NCBI GenBank assembly: GCA_001510575.1
Contig: LNGK01000004.1
Location: 2,474,579-2,538,578, forward strand
From: Knoxdaviesia capensis
Lineage: Eukaryota; Ascomycota; Sordariomycetes; Microascales; Gondwanamycetaceae
Length of the DNA: 64,000 nt
Direction of reading: 5' to 3'
Both the position numbers and the translations under genes were made by a program. The notes under the pieces were generated by a model. That model was not told the origin of the DNA and made no database searches. It worked only from the letters and a program-made list of their open reading frames with translations. Shown here in pieces: positions 46,618-56,873 of this stretch (positions are counted from its first letter, which is position 1; each line of letters begins with the position of its first letter).

Positions 46618-47787
46618 CTCTCTCCTTCGTATGCCGTCTCGCCGTGTGTGTCTCCTGGTTTCTTATATCGAGTGTTTGCCACGTCCCGCCTCTTGATGTC
46701 GGACGTCGTCCCGGCCTCGTTTCGGGTGGTGGTTGCTCAGAGATCCCGACGTCGTAGACTCTGGCGGCGGCGTCGCTGGTCGTCTGCGATTTGGGGTAGT
46801 CCCCGGCTTCTTTTTGTTGTCTTCTCTCTCTCGCTCGCTCTCTCGCTTCTTGCTTGCCTGCTCTCGGGTCTGTGTCTCTTGTGTTTGCTAGGTGCTCAAC
46901 GCCGGTATGTGCGCGCGATTGCGAGTGCACCTCGTGTGTGCGTTTATATGTGTGTGTGTGTGTGTTGGCTGTTGGTCGCTGCTCGTTGGGCGGCGGCGTT
47001 TGGCTCGTTTGTTGTCTAATGCAGGCTGGTCCAATAAAACGCAGCCCGCGCAAACGAAGCCTCGCCTTTGTTTCTTCGTTTCTTCTTCCCTTGGTGTGGT
47101 TGAAAATGAAATAGAGTAAGAAAAAGTCGTTTGCTTCGTCCGCTCCTTGCTCCCGTTGCTTTTTCTGAAGTCTCTCTTCTCGTTGTTTCCAGAAAAGACA
47201 CGGGCTGACGATATGTATCTCTCGAGTCACTGTTACCTCAACGAGCATGACCTTTTCCCCCCCCCCTCCCGCCATCGATCGATACCTTTGCTCTGGTCGC
47301 TCTGGGCTTATTTTTTTTCCCCAAGCCCGTATGTACCTGTTACCAGTGCATGGCGTTGTACCACGGACTTGCTGGACACACAGGAGCAGCAGCAGCACTT
47401 TGAGAAGAAGTCCCACCCAACGTTACACGCCCATCTCTGTACTGACTTGCGGTTTTCTTCTTCTTCCCGTGTGCCTATCGTCGGTTTTTTCTTTTCTTTT
47501 CTTTTTTGCTCACCGTCTTTTCCCCCGATGTGTTTGCCTCCGTTTGGCTGGCCCTCTCATCTACTTCTGACACTCTGAATATGCACTCAGCCTTCGGGTT
47601 AGGGTCTTGGCCCGCCCCCGGCTGCCGGCTGCCTTTCCGTGTAAGTGCCAATCAGCAGATCACCGCCACATGCCCTCAAATGTCTGTCTGTCTGTCAGCC
47701 AGCCAGCTGCCGGTTGAGTCAAGAAAAGTGCCTGATTGTGCGTACTCCGATTTCCTCCGTCACTGACACACAGCTTCCTAAGGAGAT

Positions 47788-47792
<5 letters not shown>

Positions 47793-47830
<38 letters not shown>
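47793..47830. repeat. (CT)n microsatellite
   Basis: A pure CT dinucleotide run of about 38 bases, one of several in the gene-poor regions of this window. Confidence 0.9.
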
Positions 47831-47832
<2 letters not shown>

Positions 47833-48104
47833 GTAGACTGCGTTCCGGCCTTCCGCCAGGACCTAAAAGTCATAAGACGGTTCTTCTCCAAGCCGGCCGG
47901 CAGCCTGCATGGCAATATGTGCCCTCCTGCCAGCAAATCACTGCTGCTTCCCGCCGGCCTCACTTCGTAGCTTTGCTTCCGGATCCCGCCCCCCCCCGTT
48001 TGCCGTGGGCGTTTTTCTCGTTGCTGCTTTTGGGCGGGCCTGAGGACGTGCTGTGACGTTGGTCTCGCGCTTTCAGTCTCCCTGCTTTCCTCTGGGCCTC
48101 CCCT

Positions 48105-48330
48105 GGTGTCTCTTGTACTCACGCCCAGACTCGCCTGGGGAGTGTAGGTCAGTGAAGATAAGATGCCGGGTTGCCAGATGTAAATACGTACCTACCACTT
48201 CCCAGAGACACCTCCCGTGGAAGCCACCGGGCCAGTGATATAAAGTGTCACTAGCCGTAGGGTGGAAGTATCTCCGACAGCCTTGACATGTAGCCCTACC
48301 ACCACTTACACGGTATCCCGGTACGTGAAT
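48105..48330. other. Island of mixed composition with complementary segments, unidentified
   Basis: It stands out from the surrounding CT-rich DNA. GTAGGT near 48145 can pair with ACCTAC near 48190. AGTGA and TCACT flank a 9-base loop near 48235, and GTAGGG near 48257 can pair with CCCTAC near 48295. This could be a structured RNA. It does not match 5S rRNA, U1-U6 snRNA or tRNA as I know them. A 97-codon minus-strand frame also spans it. Confidence 0.25.
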
Positions 48331-49410
48331 GTTACAACCGCTCCTCCCATACCCCCAATCTCCCACCCTCGTGTGTCTCTCATATCCTCCTCACCATCTC
48401 CCGGCGTTTCCCCCCGTCCACATCGTTGGGTCCTCCCTCCCCCGCCCCCCATCTACCTTTAACCCCTTCCCTGGCAAACAAAACATCACGCCCAGCCAAA
48501 TTTTGTGGCTGTCTCAATGCGACCTCTTTGCCCCCCCTCCCACCCCCTCTCTTCCACCCATGTCTCCTGTGTTTCTGTGTCACTACTCCTGTATCACTCT
48601 CTCCCGCCAGCTTCCCCTCTCAGTCCTCATCACACACACACGTCTCCGTGTCTAGGACCCTTTCCCACCCATCTCGTAAGTGTGTGTTGCCCACTGCCGC
48701 TGTCTCGCTCTCCGCTCTCTGCTCTCATATTCCCCCGCTCCCATCTTGGTATGTGCGTGTTTATGTCTCGTTATGTTATTTGTCTCTTAATCTATCGCCG
48801 TCACCACCCATCCCTCAGCCGCACCGCTTTGAGCAGCAAGAAGCCGTTGCCGGGGCCCTTCAGTCTCTGCTGTGCTGGCCGGTGCCCCTCGTACCTGGTC
48901 GAAACAGATGGAAGCAGCGAAACCAAAAGAAAAAGAAAATCCCAGGCGAAGGAATCACACACTCTCACACACGCACATGTACAGTACACGGATCATGTAT
49001 ACGAAGCAAACGATCGGCGGCGAGACCAAAAGCAGAATGGGCCACCACGGCATGTTGCATATGCAGCGCCGTTTGGAAAGGGAAAAAAGTCCCGACGCGT
49101 CTCCCGCTGCCTCCGTTTGTCGTGACCGCCAGTTTCTTGCTCGCTGCCCATGCTGGATTCTGGGTTTAGAGAGGAGTGGCCGGCCGCCCACTCTTGGCTC
49201 GCTTCGTTCTCATCTTCTTCGTTTTCTGCTGTTTGCTCTCGTTTTCCCTAGCGTCCGCGTTTAGCCAAGGGCGCCTGTTAGCTCTGATATAACTGCAAAA
49301 GAGTTTCAGTCCTGAAGTTGCACAACATGCAGCCAAGTCTTGACCTTGACCCACAGCCCAAATCAGAGTGAAAGGACTATTGTGAGGTTGAAAAAAGACA
49401 CCAAAAAATG

Positions 49411-49501
49411 TAGTCCCACTGGGGATCGAACCCAGGACCTGTCCCGATTCTCCATTTGGTGTAAATGTGAAGGGACCGTCATACCACTAGACCATAGGAC
49501 T
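49411..49501 (-). tRNA. Intron-bearing tRNA, probably tRNA-Val (CAC)
   Basis: On the minus strand, AGTCCTA pairs with TGGGACT, followed by A73. The D arm is TGGTCTAGTGGTATGAC. The T arm is CTGGG-TTCGATC-CCCAG. The anticodon stem is GTCCC/GGGAC with loop TTCACA, then an intron of about 19 nt after position 37. Bases 34-36 are CAC, which reads valine codon GUG. The A1-U72 first pair is unusual for a eukaryotic tRNA-Val, so the isotype is less sure than the tRNA call. Confidence 0.75.
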
Positions 49502-51383
49502 CTTGTAATTGGTTGAATTGACGGCTTGCCATTTCACCTTATCCACTTTCGCTTGCTCGGTTTCTCGTGTCTCCGGATTGTGGATCCAGCCCCAACCCTA
49601 ACATCACGAGCTTCTTCAGAGTTGACCAACCAAGATTGCTCCTGTGAAGTGAGGCCAGTGGGCATCGTGGCCGTGGTCTTGTTGCTCTATGCACAGATGG
49701 TTGTTGGTTAAGCACCAAGGGGTTGCTCTCTCGGCCATAAAGTTAATACCGGCAAGAATCATACTCACCGAAGCTGGTAGATTTCATATAATGTCAGTCC
49801 TGGAAGGATGTGGCGTGGTGGAGCAGATTCACCCATACTCCTAACAGACGACCGGGCAAGCATCGTATCCCAAACATACCCTAGAGCTCCATTCGTCCTT
49901 GTCCAAAATCAGCACCGAACCACACATCAATGATTACCAAACACATCAAAGCCAGATTCACAAAATCAGACAAAATAAAAACAGTATTATCCAGTGTCGA
50001 AGCGACGCAAGCCTGCCCAGCTAGAAAGGAGGCAAAAGAAAAACAAGGAATTAACAATGAACCGGAACATCAGGAACTCAACAGGACATCATCATTTCAT
50101 CCATAGAGGAGGCTGTTGATAGCAGAAAACCAAACCAGTCTATAACATACAGTCGTGACAGAGAGGACCAAAAAAAACCCCCCAAAGCAAGAATTTACCC
50201 CGAAGGTTCCCAATGCGGGCCTGTCGGTCACCCGCTACATCGAGTTGACCGGGCACAGGGAGGTCACTCCGACACATGCGAAGAGAGAAGAATAACAAAG
50301 AATAAAAAGCGCCATGGAAAAACATAAACCGCCACGCAAAACAAAACAAGAAACAAAATGAGCAGAAACATTCTAAATGGGAGCTTCCCTCTATCACACA
50401 GCTTTCATCACACGGGCACGTCACTGCCCCAAAAATACAAGTCGAAGAACCAGGAAGCCCACCGGAACGATTGCCTCCATGGACAAGAAACGCCGACATA
50501 GAAACATTATCTTACAGAAGAAAGGAAAACACCCCACACAAGTCATAGGGACGGAGAGATGCACCAGCACACGCTAAAAGAACACTCCAGAGACATGACA
50601 GTAGACTGACAGATGGAATGGAACATGGAAACAATGAAAACCAAAAGAATTTGGATCAAATAATACATTAAACGCCCTAGAAAGAATATTTAAAAGCTTG
50701 ACAGATCGTGTACCTGTCCGTCTCCGGGACGTAAACCATTGGAAAGCATTTTGGAACAGTTCGCCCAAGTTTAAGAAAGCAGAATAAAGCGGTGGAAAAA
50801 AAGGTCAATCGAGAGAAATGGACAATATTGAAGAGAAGAGAGACCGGGGAGAGGATGAGGAAAGAGAAGGTAGAAGTGAAGAATATTTTTCTAGGATTGG
50901 AATAGAGCTAAGAGATATCGAAGAATCGAACGAGAATCTGGGAAATATCCCGATTGATAAAAAAACCAGGGGACGGGACAGTGAGTATATTCGTATCCAT
51001 GTGTACTGGAGAAGAATGTGGTGAGGGTGAAAGAATCAAATAGCGAAGAGGTGAATTAGCAAGCCATAGGGCAAACTTTCCTAAGAAAACCCCTTTCGGT
51101 GGGTGAGTTCGGCGTGGCAGAGATGCCCATCTAAGAAGAAAAGGGAAGAAGCGGAACGGGATGATAGGGCTCCCTGCGCTTTCCGAGGGTCGAAAGGAGG
51201 AAGGGGTGTCGATCGGATTGGCTCATGTGCTGAGCATTCGGCGCTCGGTCGAACCAGATCCGGTGGGGATGAAGATGACTGAACAAACAGGCATAGGTTG
51301 GGAGCAAGGTGAGGAGATATGGCGAGCAACATGGTGAAGGATCAAGTGGCCACGCAGGGAAGGTCGACAGAAGAGCTTCAGCA

Positions 51384-53089
51384 CTACTCGGCTCTCGGAC
51401 GCTTCATTCCGTGGGGGTTGCCGCCAGCGATGCCGCCACCGCCACCCATGCCTCCGCCCATTTGGGGGAAGAAACCGTTGTTTCCGAAGTTGGGTTGGAA
51501 TCCTAGAAATAGAAGTGTGGTTAGTCGGAAAACAGAGCTTGTCTGGAGCTATACGTGGCTCATATTGGCACGGGGAAACCCCGAGTGATCACTTACCACC
51601 ACCAGGCATCATGCCCATACCTCCCATGCCGCCCATTCCCATTCCGGGACCCATACCGCCCATGCCGCCGGGCATGCCACCACCCATGCCGTTCATGCCG
51701 CCGCCACGGCCGCCGCGCATGTTGTTGTGATGGCCACCACGGCCGTGCATACCGCCGCCCATGCCCATCATGCCGCCACGGTTTTGGTTGAAGCCGCCAC
51801 CGTAGCCGCCCATGTTGTTGTTATTGGCATTGTTGGGGTTGAAGCCACCGCCCATATTGCCCATGTTGCCCATGCCGGCGCCTCCCATGGGGTTCATGGG
51901 GTTCATTCCGCCCATGTTTCCCATGCCGCCCATGCCACCCATGTTATTGTTCATGCCCATGCCACCCATTCCCATAGGGTTCATGTTGTTCATGCCGCCG
52001 CCCATGCCGCCGTGTCCACCGGTGAAGTTGCGATTGAAGCCACCGTTGTTGTGGCCACCGTGAGGACCACCGCGCTGGTTGTTGAAGCCGACACGACCGC
52101 GGAAGTTGTTCTGGTAGCCACCAGAGTTACCGGACATGCCGCCTCCAGAATGACCACCCATATTGCGGTCACCCATTTGGCCAGACATGTTGCGAGACTG
52201 GTGGTCCTTGTTCGCATTGTTGCCGGTGTTGTTGGGACGCATGGCGTTATCCTTGGGCAGGGTGCGGTACGGGTTGGAGTTCGGCATGGTGTAGGAAACA
52301 ATGAAGGGTCGGTGGGTGGCATTGGAGCCGGCTTGGGGGGAGTTGAGGACGATAATATGGCGCTTCAGAGCGGTCGCCGAAGCCGGGTTCTTCATTTCGA
52401 CGAAGGCTTGTCTATTGCGGGAGGCGTATCACATGTTAGCCAAGAAAAGTGCATCGATTGATCGAGTTGGGATGCTAGTCTGGTGCAACTTACCCCTTGC
52501 TCTTGCCATTGACCTTGTGTTCGTTGAAGGTCACATCAACCACTTCCTCCTCACATCCAGCCTCCCGAGCCCAGCCGCGAATATCGTCATCGGTGTTCCA
52601 CCAGTTCAGATCAGACACGATCAAGGCATTGGTAGCGTCGTGATCGGCAGTGTGTTGGTTGGAACCCTCGTGGGTGTGGGCCTTGTCGGTAGGATGAGAC
52701 TGTTGCTGGGACTGGGAGCGGTTTCCGGTGTCAGAGCGGCTATGGCTGCGCGAGTCACGGTGGCGGTTGGCGCCATACTGAGCACCGTCGTCGTCCGCAC
52801 GGCGGTAGTCATCGTTGCCGTTGTAGTATTCGTCACCATCATGCTGGGTGCGGGTGTTCTGAGACTCATCCTGCGAATCACCGCCATCGCGCTGCTTCTC
52901 CTGGCTACGATCAAAGTCGTGGCCTTGTCTGCGGTCGCGGCGACGGTCGGATCCATCTTCGTTGTGGTAGTCATCATGGTCGGTCTCGTCTAGCTTGCGC
53001 TTGGACGATCCGCTCCGCTGCTCGCCCTGGCGGGTGGCATCGTCGTTCGTGTCACCGTAGATATCGATATCAAATTCGTCCTCGGCCAT
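51384..53089 (-). CDS. CPSF6/CFIm68-like RRM protein
   Basis: Nuclear RNA-binding protein, probably acting in pre-mRNA 3'-end processing. Exons are 53089-52494, 52411-51597 and 51502-51384, giving 509 residues. The start is MAEDEFDIDIYGD, the acidic N-terminal signature shared with CPSF6/7. Residues 30-145 are charged and low-complexity (Asp/Arg/His/Ser). One RRM covers about 148-225. RNP2 reads ALIVSDLNWW and RNP1 is SKGQAFVEM, the latter built across intron 1. The rest is Met/Gly/Asn-rich (GGMGGMG repeats, RGG-like GGRGGG) and ends MKRPRAE, a possible nuclear-localisation tail. The RNP2 Trp pair (LNWWNTDDDI) is what separates it from hnRNP-type RRMs. Confidence 0.87.
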
Positions 53090-55079
53090 TGTGACGGAGG
53101 GAAATTGGGAGGTACAAGATTGGACAAAAAAGAAGGAAATTCGATTGGATACACAAGACGGTCTGACAGATGTGTTGACCGGTCAGAGAATTAAAAAGAT
53201 CGGGTTAACTCCAAGAGCAGTCAGGAGGGAAAATGCTGTCGAAACTATTCCGTGGTGAACGAGAGAGGAGGCAAGGTCTAGAGTACGCAATAAAATGAAA
53301 AGCCAACACTGAAGATCAGTCAACTATCCAGATACAAGAGAAAGGAAGTATAGCATAAAGAAAAAAGTATATAGAACGACATGATGTATAGAACAAGGAG
53401 TGCAATGTGCAGCTATCCTTTATCCAGACTCAGGACACATCAAGTTCGGTTACACCAGCAGATAAGCAAGCCAAAGGTTAGGTGTAAGAGGGGACCTGAT
53501 GACCAGAGCTACACCTAGCACGACACAAATAGGAACACAGGAATGTAGTGAAATGGGAGGAAAGACCAGAGTTGTAACATAGCACAGGAAAATGTTGATT
53601 ATAACGCCACTTGGGGGGGAATATAGAACTGGGGAAATACAGGAGGGAAGATACATACACTGTTGTAAACCGGAGGAATACTCAGTCTCAGGTGGGAAAA
53701 CAGGGACAAAACCGATCCAACTCGTTTTCCTCCACGGGATCACACAAGTTTCGAAACAAAAGAAATGGAAACGAAAGAAAAGTAGTAGAATTATGGAATC
53801 AATTGAATTGGCACTAGAACACGTAAAATGGAGAAAGGGGTCGAGGTGGTAGAGTCGACGATCGGAAGGCGGGTGACGAAGTCGTTTGCCAGTAGGGCTA
53901 GACGACGGCGTCACAGAGAATCGAGAGAGGGTTCGTGATGAATTGACGACGAGCGTCAACTAACCAACGGGGAAACAAAAAGACGATAGAGCTGAAAGAA
54001 AACGTCTTCAAGAAAACGACGGCTTTCAAAGTGTTGACAACCCTCAAATTCTCAAGCTGTCCGTTTGAAGGATCAACCTTGAGGAAGCTGTGGAGAGGAA
54101 AACAGGCGCTTGAATTAAGCTGAGCCAAGGAGACGCGGCCCAATTCAAGCAGATGAAGGATTAACGAAAAGTCGAAGATTGAAGTTGATGGAACGGAGAG
54201 GGAAACAAAATAAACGGGGGGGACGAAATTTTGTTAGAAAGGAAGATGAGGAACGAAAGTTGGGAGGGGAAAGAAAAAAAGAGAAGAAGAGAAAGTTGAT
54301 GGAAGGAGAAGAAAAAATACGGTTGATGGTGGAAAGAAGGAAGTTCAAGAAAAGTACTAGTACCTCTAACTTTTGTCTGGTCGATGTCACAGGTTTTAAG
54401 CTAAGGAGAGGAAGGAACGAGTTTGGTCACTGATCAGTCTTATCAGTGCAGCCAATAGGACAGCCCCGATAGCGGCTCTCCACGCAATCGGGCCAATCAG
54501 GGGAGTGCGATAGAGAGTGTACCAATAGGAATTGCGCTTTCAGCCAGAGTTCAACCGCTTTTTTCAGGAAGTCACTGGACGTGCAACATATTTTGTGAAA
54601 TAACTGTATTCCAATGATTTGCCGATACACAATATTTGTGCTTCCCCGAAGCTCCAAATCTACCGGTAGATATCGCTGGTCTACGCCTTGCCAGTCTCAG
54701 AGTCATGTTCCTGCAGTTGTGCATGTCTCCTGTCATGGCCCAGACCAGTTTTCGACAAGGGGGCTTTTACGGGGTACGTGCAGGACCCTCCAATTAGGAT
54801 AACGGAGTGCTAGCTGGTTGGGTAATATACGGGTAATAGTCGGAGGATTGTCGCGACCGAACAATTGGCGATCTGGTCTTTGGTGGAAAAGGACAGTCGA
54901 TGGTTTTCGCTGTAAAGCTGGCATGTCGTGGCGATTTCTAAACCTCCTATCACCACTTTTCCGATTCTCCCGTTGCGTTCTCCATCCAGCTTCTTTTTCC
55001 TCAACTATCTCTCTTTTTTGTTTTATTCGTCATATTCCTTCTTTTTTTCTGTTTACCTTCCGCTACCACTTCTTTCACG
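53090..55079. other. Divergent spacer CPSF6-like gene / SSS1
   Basis: About 2 kb of AT-richer DNA. It has an A/G-rich block at 54180-54360 and a CT-rich leader (TTTTTTCTG, TTCTTTCACG) just before the SSS1 ATG. No ORF is credible. Confidence 0.5.
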
Positions 55080-55653
55080 ATGGCCGACACTGTCCGGGAG
55101 CTTGCTGAGATTCCTTCGCAATTCGTGAAGGAGGGAACTCAGTTCATCCGCCGCTGCACCAAGCGTCAGTACCCCCAAACATCTAAATGATACGCGTAGT
55201 CATCTGCGTCCTTCGGACCGCGCTGTCTATTACGGAGCTCCTGTCATCGCCATTATTTACATTTGTGCTCTTGCTGATGGGGGCTGCCCCGTCTCGCACA
55301 CTCGATGGTGTGGTTTCGATCGCGTGCTGCATTCTAACACATCCTCTTTCGTATTTCTAGCCGACCAGGGCGAGTTCCTCAAGCTGTGCCAGGCTGTTGG
55401 TATCGGCTTTGCTGTTATGTGAGTTGGTACAAACACAAGACTTCTAACAGTGGTTCTTCGAGGCGGCTAACATTGTTCATCGGTAATAGGGGCATTGCCG
55501 GATATGCCGTCAAGATCAGTATGTGTTTTCTGAGAGGACAGCGGTCGCGTCTCCGTGTTCATTCAACACGATATCTGCGTATTTTAGAGCCTTACTGACG
55601 GTACACGTTTAGTCCATATTCCCGTCAACAATATTCTCGTCGGTGGAGCGTAA
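55080..55653 (+). CDS. SSS1: Sec61 translocon gamma subunit
   Basis: Single-span ER membrane protein clamping the Sec61/SecE translocon, needed for co- and post-translational import. Exons are 55080-55164, 55361-55418, 55490-55518 and 55613-55653, giving 70 residues, the normal fungal size. The sequence reads MADTVRELAEIPSQFV, FIRRCTKPDQGEFLKL, the membrane helix AVGIGFAVMGIAGYAVKI and IHIPVNNILVGGA at the lumenal end. KPDQGEF and HIPVNNILVGG are diagnostic. Four short exons, including a 29-nt one, explain why no single frame shows it. The CTAAC branch site in intron 2 is clear. Confidence 0.97.
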
Positions 55654-56873
55654 ACAGCTTCAACCATATCGATTCGATCCTTTACAGTCCTCGCCATTTC
55701 ACTCCGACACTCCGGTCTCTCCATCGTCTTAACCGACCTCTCGACCCCCGCCTCTCAAATGCCTGTCTGTGTCCCTAGATACTCAGATTCTTCAACCTCT
55801 CTTCGATAACTCGTATCTTTTTCTCTCTCTTCATCCAATCCGCGACGTATAGATACACCCAAGCTGTCCTTGTTTTGAGTACTGGCTTGGTTCTAAAAGG
55901 AACTACGGCTCTGAAAATGGCCGTACTGCACTGTTTTTTACTATAATATCCAAAATTTTCTTTTTTACTGGAGGGGAATGGGGCATCATCTGTGAGCGGC
56001 GCAACCATGGTGTGTAACTTTGCTACTTCTTTTTTTTCTTTCCTCTATCCTCCTTATCTACCCGCTGAAATGCCTGTTTCGCCAGAAAATTCATAAGCGC
56101 CCGGTTCCGCGTCTGATCTCTTATGCAATGTGATTGTGCAACTGCATGAGTTACAGTTGAGTAATAACTTGGCTCTGCATATTCATGGAATGTCACTTAT
56201 GGGTTACAATTACAAAATTTAGCTAGAAAAGCATCACAATAGACATGTATGCACAGGTCGCAATTCAAGTTTCAGTATTTTGGGGTTTCAATTTCGGATA
56301 TCTAACGAGCAATGCATAACATATCATAAACATCCAAATCATCGCAAAATTCAAACATAAAACGTAGCAAAAACATAGCAGAAGCATAAGCAAAGTGTTA
56401 GGGTTAATAGGGAAGGCAAACTATGCAATGGCGATAGGGGTGAACGGAGTTGGAACAGGTCAACAAAAAGGAGAGAAGATGAAGACTAAAAGAAAAAGAA
56501 AAAAGTCAAATGAAAGCAAAGAAGAAAGAGTCATATCAAAACCAAAAGTCGACAAAGGAAAGCTGCAACCTTTAAAAATCAATGGCATCGTGTACTTTGC
56601 TCGTTCCGGAAGCACCTCCGGTGCCGAAGCCTGGCCCGGCCCCACATTTGACGCCGCTCAGTCTCGGTCAACCCGGAATATTCATCCGGTAAACCAGGAA
56701 CACCTGTTTTGGAAGACAGGGTGCCCTAGACTGCATTTGTCGGTGAACCACTGTCGCCATGGGTATCGCTGCAGATACCGGCGGACTTCCCGGCTGCGGG
56801 GATCGAGTCCCGAAGCCCGGAAGAGCAGCTAACACCCGTCACCCCCACCTTGAGACCGACTGACCAGCAACTC
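55654..56873. other. Spacer between SSS1 and the orphan ORF
   Basis: SSS1 3' region, then AT-rich DNA with A runs (about 56100-56560). A GTTAGGGTTAAT motif lies at 56398-56409. A GGATCGAGTCC near 56800 looks like a tRNA B box but has no matching stems. No ORF is credible. Confidence 0.5.

Larger units (their letters stand above)
45518..51383. other. Gene-poor region rich in simple sequence
   Basis: This 5.9-kb region begins with the upstream region of the F-box gene. It holds a purine-rich block to about 46150, a TATATGTCTG minisatellite, CT-rich DNA from about 46600 to 48800, a (CT)n tract near 47793-47830, a compositionally distinct island at about 48100-48330 and one tRNA. The right end (about 49500-51380) is AT-richer. 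Long frames such as the minus-strand one across 46160-47416 run through the minisatellite and are not credible. Either the promoter of the F-box gene is very long or non-coding RNAs reside here. Confidence 0.5.

Noticed and set aside
46160..47416. 418-codon minus-strand frame
   Set aside because: A third of it is the TATATGTCTG minisatellite translated as Ile/Tyr/Thr repeats.
48105..48330. 5S rRNA or spliceosomal snRNA
   Set aside because: None of the conserved start motifs or internal boxes of those RNAs were found on either strand.
56790..56825. tRNA-like B box GGATCGAGTCC
   Set aside because: The flanking bases do not form a T stem and no acceptor or D arm is present.
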